From: Coturnix japonica
Lineage: Eukaryota; Chordata; Aves; Galliformes; Phasianidae
DNA length: 64,000 nt
Direction of reading: 5' to 3'
NCBI RefSeq assembly: GCF_001577835.2
Contig: NC_029542.1
Location: 2,589,336-2,653,335, forward strand
In this document: piece by piece, positions 11,612 through 22,944 of the stretch
Position numbering within the stretch: position 1 is the first letter of the stretch
Layout of the letters: every line of letters begins with the position of its first letter
Made by a program: the position numbers and the translations under genes
Notes under the pieces: model-generated
Told to the model about the DNA's origin: nothing
The model's database searches: none
What the model saw: only the letters and a program-made list of their open reading frames with translations

Positions 11612-12289
11612 AGCCCAGCAGAGGCGTGAGCATGGCCGAAGGGGGGGCGGGGGGCTCATAGACACCTCCCCCCCCCCTCAAACCCCAGTACCGACCCCAC
11701 TCTGGGGCTTGACACGAGAACGCACAGAGACATGGAATAATTTAACCCCCAGAGCTGTGAGGGATGGGGGAGGGGGGGGGGTGAAGCCCCCAAGCCCCCC
11801 CCATAGTGGCTGCAGCTGCTGAGGAGCGAAGGGGGGGGGGGGGCAAGCTTCCATTGTGCACCTATGTGCACCTACCCCCCCCCAGCAAGGGCTGAAGGTG
11901 CAGGATGAGGAGGGCAGGAGGAAGGCACGAGTAAAGCTGGGGGGGGGGCACCCCAAACCCAGAGCACAGACAAAGGTTGGGGGGCGCATCGAGGGGGGGG
12001 GGGGGTGGCAATGAGTGTGTCCCCATGTGCAACAGTGGCGGTGGACCACCATAGAAGGGGGGGGGGAGCGGCAGCACAGGAGCAGGAGGAAGGCACTCAG
12101 GAGGACACAACGGGGGGGGGGCAACACATGAGGACCCCTCCCCATTCCAAGCGTGCAAGAGGCACAAGGGGTGTGCAAGGAGCACAGGGATGGAGCAACG
12201 ATGCTGCTGCTGTGCTTGTGCAAAGTCACCCCACAGCCCCATATCGGGGTGGGGGCTGGAGGGGGCGGTGCAGGGTTGGGGGGGGGGTG

Positions 12290-12438
12290 TCAGTAATACT
12301 TGTCCTGGCTGCTGCCAGCTCGTCCACCCAGTGTTTCTTGCGCTGGGGCCGGGGGGCGATAACGCTGCTCCTGCCGGATCCGAACGCGTGGTATTTGGGC
12401 ATCACCCGGTAATAGCGGGTCCGCTGGAAGAAGTCACA
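12290..12438 (-). CDS. ITGA3: Alternative ITGA3 cytoplasmic tail exon B (frame disturbed)
   Basis: Acceptor CCGCAG is followed by codons for CDFFQRTRYYRVMPKYHA, clearly the B-type integrin alpha-3 tail (human begins CDFFKRTRYY and ends KKHWV...QYY). In the alpha-3B isoform it replaces tail A after the transmembrane exon. As sequenced the exon does not hold one frame: after KYHA the match moves to another frame (RIRQEQRYRPP), KKHWV then appears in the original frame, and the expected ending DKYY plus TGA is again in the other. The exon is 149 bases, not a multiple of three. I read this as the real B exon with several single-base sequence errors, though a decayed B exon is possible. It lies about 350 bases downstream of tail A and would share the poly(A) site at 11606. 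Confidence 0.8.
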
Positions 12439-12786
12439 CTGCGGGGGGGGGGGCAAGAGGAAAGAACGTCAATATAAAGCGGTGGTGGTGGATGGAGGGT
12501 TGGGGGGGGGATAATGGGTGAGAGCGGGGCCGGAGGTGGGAGACGGCGGAGAGAGGCTCCGTAGTGATAGCAGAGCCGGGGGGGGGGGGAGCAGTGCTGT
12601 ATCCCCCCCCCCATGCCCAAAAGTTCAGAGGCTGAAGAAGGAGGAGGAGGAAGAAGAGGAGGCGGCCGTCGCGTCCCACCCTGGGGGTGCGGGCTTTACC
12701 GGGCAGGCAGCGCGGGTCCCGTCGGGGGGGGGGGGGGTTGGTGGGAGCACAGTAGGGCTGCGTTTCCCCTTTTTCCCCCCCCCTCG
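12439..12786. other. ITGA3: Spacer between ITGA3 tail exons A and B
   Basis: About 350 bases rich in C/G homopolymers and AGG-rich purine stretches (12635-12665). It would be 3' UTR in A-tail transcripts and intron in B-tail transcripts. No independent feature seen. Confidence 0.6.
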
Positions 12787-15700
12787 TTAGTAGTCGTCCG
12801 TCAGCCGCTCGGTTTCCGACGGCTGGATGCGCATCTCGGCCTTCTGCCCCTTGGCCTCGTACATTGCACGCGTGCTGGCCCGTCGGAAGAAACCGCACTG
12901 CGAGGGGGGGGGGGGGCGACGTGGTTCAAGGCACCTCGTGGACCCCCCCAAACCCCCCCTGGAGGTGCCACATTGGTGCTGTTAAAGGGGTTGGGGAGGG
13001 GGATGCTCCCACTGCTCGCCATCCCCGAGCATCCCTTGGTGTGGCTGTCAGCTCTGTGCCCCTTCCTTCTGCAGGAGGAGGTCAAGGGGGGGTCCCCTCC
13101 AACCCCCCCCTCACCCCCCATCTCACCTTCCACAGCAACACGATGATCAGCCCCAGCAGCAGCAGCCCCGCAGCCGCCGCCACCAACACCAACCACAGCG
13201 CGACCTGCTGCGGCTGCTCCTCCGTCAGCTCCGAGTCCACATCCACCGAGAACTGGGGGGGCAGCAATAGGGGGTGGGGGGCAGCTCCTGCTGTAGCCCC
13301 CCCACCCCCTCCTCACCCCACTGAGACCCTTCCCCATTGCTTACCCGCACCGTGTGGTTCCTCATGTTGATGGTGGGGATGTGGGTGCGGAGGAACAACG
13401 TGGCGGTGCCGTCCACCTTCACCCGGTCATAGCTGCGGAACTCCTGGGGATGGCAGCACCGTGGGGATACAGGGATGGGGCTGATACCACCCCCCCTCCA
13501 TCAGCATCCCCCCCTGACCCAATACCCCCCCCCTCACAGCACTGACCTCAATGAAGGTGCTGTTCCACACCCGAGCTCGGATGCGGAAGGTTGCAGGGTG
13601 CTGAGCTGCAGGGACCGGGCACTCAAACCAAATGCAACGTGCTGTACCTTGGGAGCAGCTCTGAGGGGGCAGGAGGGGTCCTTAAGGTTAGTGTCCATGG
13701 GGGGCATCACCCCACAGAGCCCCATATAGGGATGGGGGGGAGGTGTGTGTGTGAATGCAGCTGGGGGGTGTGCTGTGTGTGGGTTGCACAGCTGCATTTG
13801 CCAACCCCAACTTGCTGCATGCACGCCCTGCAGTGCATGCAAACAGCTGCCTCCTGCACCACGTGCATGCAGCTGTACACACAGCAGGCAGCTGCCTCCT
13901 TCAGTGTGCATTCACCCAGCTGCATCCCTGAGCATGCAGCGTGCCTGCATCCCCTGCAACACCCCCATAGCCCCCAGACCCCCTGCAGCCCCCCTCACTT
14001 ACCAGCAGCACTTCTGACTTTGCCTTCTTGCCTGTAGCCAGGGTGATGGGGGGCTCTCCAGGCTCAGCCCCCCCCAGCTCTCGTCGGTGCCGGGCAGGGG
14101 TCCCATCCTCCAGCAGCTGGTTTGGGGGGGGGGGTTTATACAATTAGGCCCCATGGCACAGGGTGAGCAAAATAAAACCCCAAAGCCAGCACAGAACATG
14201 GGCACCCCCCCACCTGGTAACCACTCACCGTGAGGTTGAGGGGGTTGATGACCCCCCCGGGGGGGCTGCAGGTACCGTTGCTGTTGATTAGGATCTCAGT
14301 GGGGTACAGCAGCCATTTACCATTGGGGATCTCATAGGGCCACTCAAAGCCCAGCACGATGCTGCCCAGCGTGCCCAGCGCCTCCCCTTTGGTTGTCACC
14401 TATGGGGCACAGTGTGGGGGTGGTAATAGGGGATGCAGCCCCCCTATGTCCCCCCCCCGAACCCCAATGTCCCCAATCTCACCTGGAAGTCGAAGGTGAG
14501 TGGGCTGCCCACATCCTGCTCACTGCGCATGGCTGACTCACCCATCACTGCCCCACTGAAGTGGGACTGCACGTGTGCAGGGGCCCTGGGGACAATATGG
14601 GGGGGGGGGGTGTGTGAGGCAGTGCTGTGAGATGGGGCAGTGCTGGGGCTGGGGGCTGCACTCACACGCTCAGTGAGGACTGAAGGGTGTAGTCCACCAG
14701 CAGCAGGGCCAGTGTGGGCTGCAGGTCGTCCTGTGTGCTCTGCCTGCACACACAGCACCATGTCAGAGTCTGCTGCCATCCCTGTGCCCCCCAGCTCGGT
14801 GTGCATTGTGCCCCCCACCCTTTACAGCGCACCAATGCAGCTGTGTGCATGCTGGATGCATTCCCATTCAAGCAGAGGAGATGCCAACATCCCTCCCCTC
14901 CCCTCCATCCCCACTGACACCCTGCAATGCCCCCAGAGCACCAGCACAGAGGGATGCAAAACCAACACCCCCCACCAAGCACAGGAGACCCCCAACGTCC
15001 CCCCCAGCACCATCTGCCCCATGTTCTCCCCCCCCAACACCCCTAAATGGGGCCACTCACGTGGACAGGTCCAGCCACACCGCCACCTCCCTTGTGTCCA
15101 ATGTGATGCCAATGGCCTCGAAGGTGATGATCAGCTCTGCCTACAACAACATCCCCCCCCATCTATGGGTGTGGGGCAGTGTGGGACCCCCCCAAAGCCC
15201 CCACCTTACACCAGGGCAGCACTCACCCTCTGGTTCCGTTTGAAGGGGTTGCCCAACTCACACAGCACCGTCTCTGCAAAGGTGCATGCACCGCTCTGCA
15301 GAGGTTGGGAGGGGGGGGCATGAGGAATTGGGCTCAATGCCCCCCCTTTGGACCCCCTACCCCTAAACAGGGTGGGCAGATGGCACTCACAGGGCGGACA
15401 GAGGAGGGCAGGAGGCTGCTGGGCACCGTGATGTTGAGCAGAGCCTCGTGGGCGTCCTCCCCATTGAAGGCAGAGGTGGGTGCGTTGGTGATATTGATGC
15501 TCAGATGAAGCTTACGTGTGTCCCGGCTGTAGTGCAGCACCTGAGTGCCATTCAGCCTGCAGGGGGGGGGATGCTCAGCAAGGGGGTGGGGGCTTATAGG
15601 GTCACCCACCCATGGGGACACCCAATGCTGCAGGGACATCGTTAGGGGATAGAGAACCCAAAGGGGGGTCAGGATTGGAATGCTGCAGCCATGAGGTGGT

Positions 15701-18700
15701 ACAGCGTGGGTATGGGGTAGAACTGCAGAGGGTGGGCATGGAATGGGGTGGGATGGGGCAGGGAAAGAGGATGGGATGGGGAATGGGGTGGGATGGGGCA
15801 AGGCAGTAGGGCGGGATGAGGATTGGGATGGGATGGGGCAGGGGATGGGATGTGGATGAAGCAGGGAATGGGGTGGGATGCGGTATGGGATGAAGATAGA
15901 ACAAGGCAGCATAGGTACGGGTATGGGGTGGCAAAGCATAAGCTTGGCATTGTATAATCCTAAAATCCCCCCAGCTGGAACAGACTTATAAGGACCAGCT
16001 CCTGGCACAGCACAGGGTGGCACAGAACAGATATGGGATGGGATGGCACAGATGTGGGATGGTACAGCACAGCATGGGCATGTGTATGGGACACAGCATG
16101 GGTATGGGATGGCACAGTGTGTGTATGGGATGGCACAGCATGGCCCCAATGTCATGGAATCATACAACAACCCAAGTTGGAAAGGATCTTCTTAGGGACC
16201 CCTGAGCCCAACTCATAGTGTATCACAGGCACAGGGTGGCACAGATATGGGATGGGGGGATACAGATATGGGATTGGGGGGGACACAGATATGGGATGGG
16301 GGGATACAGATATGGGATGGGGGACCAATGGGATGGGGAACAGATATGGATGCGGGCGGACATGGATATTGGGATGGGGGGGACACGGATATGGGATGGG
16401 GGGGGACACGGTAGATGGGTGACACAGATATGGGATTTGGGGGGGACACAGATTAAGGGATGGGGGGACACAGATAAGGGATAGGGGGGACACAGATACT
16501 GGGATGGGGGGCATACAGATAATGGGATGGGGGGACACAGATAAGGATGGGGGGGACACAGATAAGGGATGGGGGGGACACAGATATGGGATGGGGGGGG
16601 ACACAGGAGTATGGGATGGGGGGATACAGATAAGGGTATGGGGAGGACACAGTATATGGGATGGGGGGGGCAACAGTATGGGATGGGGGGGACACATATA
16701 TGGGATGGGGGATACAGATAAGGATGGGGGGGACACAGAATATGGGATGGGGGGACACAGATAAAGGGAATGGGGGGGACCACAGATAAGGATTGGGAGG
16801 GGACACAGATTATGGGATGGGGGGGGCACAGATATGGGGTTGTAGGGCACAGATATGGGGCTGCGGGGCACAGATTAGGGATGGGGGGGGACACAGATAT
16901 GGGATGGGGGGGACTCTGTATGGGATGGGGGGTCTCTGTATGGGATGGGGGGGACTCTGTATGGGATGGGGGGGACACAGATTACGGGATGGGGGGGACC
17001 CATAGATTAGGGATGGGGGGGGACCCATAGATTGGATGGGGGGGACCCATATATGGATGGGGGGGACCACAGCGTAAGGGCATGGGGGGGGACCACAGGT
17101 AAGGGATGGGGGGGGACACAGATATGGGATGGGGGGGGACACAGATAAGGGATGGGGGGGGACACAGATAAGGGATGGGGGGGGACACAGATAAGGGATG
17201 TGGGATGTGATGGGGGAGCAGAGCACACAGCACCTGGGCAGGGGCTGGTTCTGCTCACTGACGAATGCACTCTGCATTTGCAGGTTGCTGTAGCACTTGT
17301 TGTCAGAGCCGCACTCCTTCTGGAACTCCACCTGGGATGGAGACAACCTTGGTCACATCCCCGTCCCCCCTTTTCCTACCTCCCCTATACACCCCTATAG
17401 CACCTTGGTCTCGTTCTGATGTGACTGGTCCTGGTTGAGGACAGGGAATGCATTGAGGGAATGGGGGCCGAGCTGGAAGCTGCGGGGCTGCTCCACCAGC
17501 GAGTAGTTCATGGAGAGCACGATGGGGTGCAGCTTGTCACGGATGTTATCCTGCAACAGGGAGGGATAAACTGCAGCCCCAACCCCCCCCAATGCATCGA
17601 TGCACAACCACCCTCCGTGTCTCTTTGTGCAGCACTTTGCACGCCCTCGTGCACTCACCAGCAGCAGCAGCTCTTTGCTCTCGCAGCGTTTGTCAGGCAT
17701 GGGGAAGGTGCCTCGGAACGTGGCCGAGTGTGTCCCCAAGAACCTCACCCTGGGGGGGTGGCGCTCCTTGTCTGCCTCCAGGGTGTACTCCAGGGCTGGG
17801 GGGGGGCACAGCAATGGGGCTGCAGCACACACATGTGCCCCCCTGCATGCACATACCCCTTACATGAGCATAGAACCCCCCTATCCATCCATGCATTAAT
17901 GCACACGTGCCCTTAATGCAATGCACCCCCATGTGCACTCACTGATCCTCTCCTTGTACGCGGGGTCACCAGCGCTCTGGTTGTAGGCGAAGCAGACGGT
18001 CACTGTGATGCTATGGGGGGGATAATGGGGTGGTGGGGGGCACTGAGCTGACCCATAGCACCACACACACCCCCCCTCACCCCCCCATGCACAATGCTCA
18101 CCACGAGTCGGGTGTGCAACGTGCAGGGTCCACTTTGCTGGGGGTGACAGTGAAGGTTTTGTCCAGGATGTTGATGACGGGGCGAGCACTGCAGGGTAAA
18201 GGGGGAGTGGGGGTGTTAAGGGGGGTGCTGAGCTTTGTGTATCAGCAGAGCTGCCCCTATGGGGTGGCAGCACCCCGTGTCCCCATACCGGAGCAGCACC
18301 ACGCGCTCAGCCAGGCTGCCCACCAGCAGGTCAGGGTAGGAGTTGCCATCCACGTCCAGCCCTCCGCTGAGTGCGTAGCCAAAGGTCTGCATGCTGGCAG
18401 GGCCCAGGTCTGCCCCACTGATCACCTATAGGGGTGGGGGGCACTGTCAGCCCTGTGGAAGTGGGGCTGCAGCCCCCCATACCCTTTTGTTATTGGGGTG
18501 GGGGGTCCATACCTGGCTGGGGGTACGTCGCAGTCCTTCGGCGCTGCTGTGGTAGATGTACACTTTGCCTGGACCCTCAAAGGGAGCCCCCACGGCGATG
18601 TCTATGGGTATACGGGGGGGGGTCAGCCCCATAGATATGGGGGGGGGCTGCTCCATGTCCTCACCCCCTCCTTAACCCCAACACAACGCCCCATCTAACC

Positions 18701-21700
18701 CCCAAGCCCCCACCCCATCCAATCTTCACCCAGACCCACCTCAAATACCCCCCCAACACCTCAACCAAGGTGCCCCCAACCACAGTGCCCCCCAAACCAA
18801 ACCACCCCCCCAACCCAAGTTATACCCCCAACCCAAAGTGCCCCCAGACCCAGCTGACCCCCACCTGAGCTTACCCCAATCCACAGTGCCCCCCCAACCC
18901 TTCTGCCCCCCCCAAGCCTCTCCACAGCCCCCCATCTCCCTGCACTGCCCACCCCCCATTCAAACACAATCTCAGCCCCCCCCTGCCCCTCATCCCCCTC
19001 ACCCTGGAAGCCGTCCTGGTTGATGTCCCCTATGCTGGCGATGGCAAAGCCAAAGCCAGAGTAGCTGGGCCCGGTGAGCTCCAGGCTGGGCTCGGGCTGG
19101 AAGCCCCCAGCCTCATTCATGTACACGTATACAGCCCCCCCCACCTCCTGCTTCCTCTTGAAGTAGTAGGGGGCTCCCACCACCAGGTCCTTCCACCTGC
19201 AGGGACAAGGGGCTGTGACACAGGTTGGCATCCCATGCAACCCTATGGGAAGAAGACCCCTCCCCAAAAGAGCTGAGAACCTCCCCATAGCCATCAAAAG
19301 ACCCACCCCCCCCCCAAAAACAAAGCAGGATGGAAGACCCCCAGTGCCCAAAGCTGCACAGCCCCCCATGCTGTGACCCCTCTGAGCTGTGGGTACCCCA
19401 GGATGGCCCCCAACAACCCCCTGTGACCCACAGAGACCCCTCTGTGCTATGGGGTGTCCCAGGATCAACCCACCCAGATCACCCCCAGAGCTATGGCTCA
19501 TAGAGACCCCACTGAGCTGGGGGCTCCCCAGGACTGACCCCCCACACTATAACCTACAGAGACCCCTCTGTGCTATGGGGTACCCCAAGACCAACCCTCC
19601 AGCTCCCCACACTGTGACCCACAGAGACCCCTCTGTACTATGGGATGCCCCAGGACCAACCCCCCCAGATCATCCCCCATGCTGTGACCCACAGAGACCC
19701 CTCTGTACTATGGGGTACCCCAGGACCAACCCCAATAGATCTCCCCCCACACTGAGACCCACAGAGACCCCTTCCCACTGCAGAATACCCCACAACCACC
19801 CCCCCTAAACCCCCACACTGTGACCCACAGAGACCCCACTGTACTATGGGGTGCCCCAGGACCAACCCCCCACGTTGTGACCCACAGAGACCCCTTCCCA
19901 CTGCAGAATACCCCACAACCAACCCCCTAAAACCCCACANNNNNNNNNNNNNNNNNNNNNNNNNNNNNNNNNNNNNNNNNNNNNNNNNNNNNNNNNNNNN
20001 NNNNNNNNNNNNNNNNNNNNNNNNNNNNNNNNNNNNNNNNNNNNNNNNNNNNNNNNNNNNNNNNNNNNNNNNNNNNNNNNNNNNNNNNNNNNNNNNNNNN
20101 NNNNNNNNNNNNNNNNNNNNNNNNNNNNNNNNNNNNNNNNNNNNNNNNNNNNNNNNNNNNNNNNNNNNNNNNNNNNNNNNNNNNNNNNNNNNNNNNNNNN
20201 NNNNNNNNNNNNNNNNNNNNNNNNNNNNNNNNNNNNNNNNNNNNNNNNNNNNNNNNNNNNNNNNNNNNNNNNNNNNNNNNNNNNNNNNNNNNNNNNNNNN
20301 NNNNNNNNNNNNNNNNNNNNNNNNNNNNNNNNNNNNNNNNNNNNNNNNNNNNNNNNNNNNNNNNNNNNNNNNNNNNNNNNNNNNNNNNNNNNNNNNNNNN
20401 NNNNNNNNNNNNNNNNNNNNNNNNNNNNNNNNNNNNNNNNNNNNNNNNNNNNNNNNNNNNNNNNNNNNNNNNNNNNNNNNNNNNNNNNNNNNNNNNNNNN
20501 NNNNNNNNNNNNNNNNNNNNNNNNNNNNNNNNNNNNNNNNNNNNNNNNNNNNNNNNNNNNNNNNNNNNNNNNNNNNNNNNNNNNNNNNNNNNNNNNNNNC
20601 AACCCCCCACGTTGTGACCCACAGAGACCCCTTCCCACTGCAGAATACCCCACAACCAACCCCCTAAAACCCCACACTGAGACCCACAGAGACCACTCTG
20701 TGCTATGGGGTACCCCAGGACCAGCCCCCCCCAGATCATCCCCCATGCTGTGACCCATAGAGACCCCTTCCCACTGCAGAATACCCCACAACCACCCCCC
20801 AAACCCCCCATGCTGTGACCCACAGACACTCCCCTTCACTATGGGGGTACCCCAAGCCACACCCCCCCCCAAACCATCCCCCAACCCCACTCTTACTCAT
20901 CACTGTTGAGATCCACCAAGGCCACAGCGCTGCCGAAGTAGGAGCCCACCTGGTGGCCTCGCAGCAGCCCACTCTTCTGCAGGGGCTGCTGCTGGCCGGC
21001 GCTCAGCAGATACACAGCCCCAATGTGTTGATATCGGGGGGCTCCGGCCACCACCGTCACCGCCTCCTTCTGCAGGACCCCGCTGCCCACCTCTGCTGCA
21101 TACCCTGCAGCCAAAGCAGCGCTGCTACATCCCCCAGAGCCCAACATTGAACCCACCAGCCCTGGGGGTCTCCCAGCCCCTCTTTGTGCCCCTCAAAACC
21201 AGGGCTGCCCCCACCTATGTATGTGTTTCCACTCTCCCCTTTGCCGAAGTAGAAGTCGTGCAGGTCCCACGAATCCCTCTGCAGCATGTAACTGGTGCCT
21301 GCAATGGAGACAAGCAACACTTGCAGCGTGCAAGCATGCACACGCATGCAGCAAAGCACATGCATTTTCACAGCTGCATGCCTGAGCACAACCCATGCAA
21401 TGACTGCAGCACCAGCCCAACCCGCATGCATGCACAGACCCCCATACAAACATACCCTGCCAATTGTAAGCTCCGGGTGCCCCAAAATAGATGCTATCAG
21501 CAGTGAATCCAGCGCTGGCTCCCATCTGGCACATGCCCGTCTCCTCAGCGTCCATGTTGGAGTTGCACATCTCGTTGTGGTACGTCTGCCATTCATCGCT
21601 CAGGTCCAGGCTCAGGTCGTTGCCCCTCACGTAGCAGCGACCCACCATGCGCCGCTGGTCCTCAGTGCCCGACCACAGAACTTTGGTGTAACGGTGAGCA

Positions 21701-22944
21701 CAGGCCTGTAGGGATGAGCCTGGGGTGAAGGGAGAACCCCTAACCTCACCGTCATATGGGGTGACCCCATAGGGCAGATAGGAAGAGATCCCATAGAGCA
21801 GATACGGGGTGACCCCATAGGGCAGACAGGGCGATCCCATAGAGCAGATACGGGGTGACCCCATAGGGCAGACAGGGCGATCCCATAGGGCAGATAAGAA
21901 GTGACCCCATAGGGCAGATAGGAAGTGACCCCATAGGGAAGACAGGGAGTGATGCCATAGGGAAGACAGGGGTGACCCCATAGAGCAGACAGGGCGATCC
22001 CATAGGGCAGACAGGGAGTGACCCCATAGGGCAGATAGGAAGTGACCCCATAGGGCAGATAGGGGGTGATACCATAGGGCAGATACGGGGTGACCCCATA
22101 GAGCAGACAGGGTGATCCCATAGGGAAGACAGGGAGTGACCCCATAGGGCAGACAGGGGGCAGCCCCATAGAGTAGATAAGAAGTGACCCCATAGAGCAG
22201 ATAGGAAGTGACCCCATAGGGCAGCTAGGAAGTGACCCCATAGGGAAGACAGGGAGTGATCCCATAGGGAAGACAGGGAGTGACCCCACAGGGCAGACAG
22301 GGGGCGGCCCCATAGGGCAGACAGGGGGTGACCCCATAGGGAAGACAGGGAGTGACCCCATAGGGCAGACAGGGTGATCCCATAGGGCAGACAGGGGGCG
22401 ACCCCATAGGGCAGACAGGGGGTGGCCCTGGGGGCTGAGGGTTGTAGGTTGAGCCCATTTCTCCCCCCATCCCCCTCAGTGCAACAGGGTGGGGGTGCAC
22501 AATAACCCCCAACCCTTAGACCCAGGGACCCCCATCCCCTTCCCCCCCCATCAGCAATGGGTCAGATCCTCCCCAGCTCACACCCCATTTCCCCCCATGG
22601 GGGGGGGCACTCACCAGCACCCTCCCAGCTGGCTGCCGTTGACTGGCCACTGTCACCCCCAGCCACATGTCCTCAATGATGTACTTGTCGGGCTCACCTG
22701 GAACAACAAAATGTGAAGGTGAGGGACCCCCATCCACCCCCCCCCCAAACCTCCATCTCCCCCCTCCCAGGGCAGGGCAGGTTGATGTGGGTGGTGGGGG
22801 TTTAGGGGGGGGTCTCACATACTTCTCAGCTCGATGTCCAGCCGCTCACAGTCGCTTTTGGAGGCAGAGAGGGGACAGGCATAGACAGCCCCCGTCCTTG
22901 TGCCATTCTGGGGCTCCTCATCCTGGGGGGCTCCAACCAGCAGC
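12787..22944 (-). CDS. ITGA3: Integrin alpha-3, exons 2-25 with tail A (5' partial: first exon not found)
   Basis: Exons (minus): 22944-22823, 22697-22615, 21705-21456, 21298-21215, 21104-20897, 19196-19003, 18601-18513, 18425-18289, 18188-18102, 18010-17943, 17795-17659, 17550-17404, 17331-17234, 15556-15391, 15295-15227, 15140-15061, 14743-14666, 14585-14483, 14399-14229, 14116-14003, 13660-13547, 13443-13345, 13252-13127, 12897-12787. They join in frame to 977 residues plus stop; human is 1051 with about 70 in exon 1, so only the signal peptide and first propeller strand are missing. With integrin beta-1 it forms a laminin-332/511 receptor at the basal epithelial surface. Visible: FG-GAP propeller blades, calcium loops ([27 protein letters not shown]; one degenerate, DLNSDEW), a furin-type RHRR site in exon 14116-14003 giving heavy and light chains, a transmembrane helix ([20 protein letters not shown]), and tail A from CGFFRR to LTDDY. 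Confidence 0.95.
15590..15950. repeat. GGGATGGGGCA-type repeat in ITGA3 intron 14
   Basis: Loosely periodic GGGATGGGGTGGGATGGGG words with (AGG) and CAGGGAA interruptions, inside the 1.7 kb intron between exons 17331-17234 and 15556-15391. Translates into shadow Pro/Ile/His-rich frames on the minus strand. No exon. Confidence 0.75.
16150..16216 (-). mobile_element. CR1 LINE 3'-end fragment in ITGA3 intron 14
   Basis: The stretch from TGGAATCATACAACAACCC through AAGTTGGAAAGGATCTTC to the AACTCATAG region resembles the reverse complement of the CR1 3' end (TCATAGAATCATAGAAT...GGGTTGGAAGGGACCT...CAACCCC). Only about 65 bases remain, so it is a 5'-truncated and diverged copy, wedged between two minisatellite tracts. 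Confidence 0.65.
16225..17205. repeat. G-rich minisatellite (GGGATGGGGGGACACAGATA) in ITGA3 intron 14
   Basis: About 40-45 copies of a 20-25 base unit of the form GGGATGGGGGGACACAGATAT fill almost a kilobase. Copies differ mainly in G-run length and by single-base loss (GATAAGGGATGG versus GATAAGGATGG). The plus strand has four or more G-runs in every few units, so G-quadruplex formation is plausible. The array stops about 30 bases before exon 17331-17234. Confidence 0.92.
18660..18990. other. ITGA3: C-rich ITGA3 intron 7, no recognisable element
   Basis: The intron between exons 19196-19003 and 18601-18513 is C/A-rich (CCCCCAACCC words) without a clear repeat unit, exon or transposon. Nothing further is supported. 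Confidence 0.5.
19390..20870. repeat. Approximately 57-73 bp minisatellite in ITGA3 intron 6, interrupted by an assembly gap
   Basis: Head-to-tail copies contain GACCCACAGAGACCCC followed by either TCTGTGCTATGGGGTACCCC or TTCCCACTGCAGAATACCCC, then CCCCAAGGACCAACCCC-like sequence. Landmark spacings before the gap are about 57-73 bases, and two unit types alternate in a higher-order pattern. The array continues in phase on the other side of the N run at 19940-20599, so the gap is almost certainly collapsed array. Confidence 0.92.
19940..20599. other. Assembly gap (660 N) within the ITGA3 intron 6 minisatellite
   Basis: Run of N flanked on both sides by nearly the same repeat unit (CCACAACCAACCCCCTAAAA on each side). 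The true length is unknown. Any apparent long frame through the Ns is an artefact. Both flanking exons (21104-20897 and 19196-19003) are outside the gap and join in frame, so probably no coding exon is lost here. Confidence 0.98.
21745..22435. repeat. 24 bp minisatellite in ITGA3 intron 3
   Basis: Roughly 28 copies of GTGACCCCATAGGGCAGACAGG-type units, 23-24 bases each, between exons 22697-22615 and 21705-21456. Because the unit length is mostly 24 (a multiple of three), several frames stay open for hundreds of bases and yield an artificial repeat (PMGSPPVC-like octapeptides). There is no sign of selection on such a protein. Confidence 0.93.

Noticed and set aside
19846-20890. Long open frames on both strands across 19844-20890
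   Set aside because: They are open only because the middle is 660 Ns; the rest is minisatellite.
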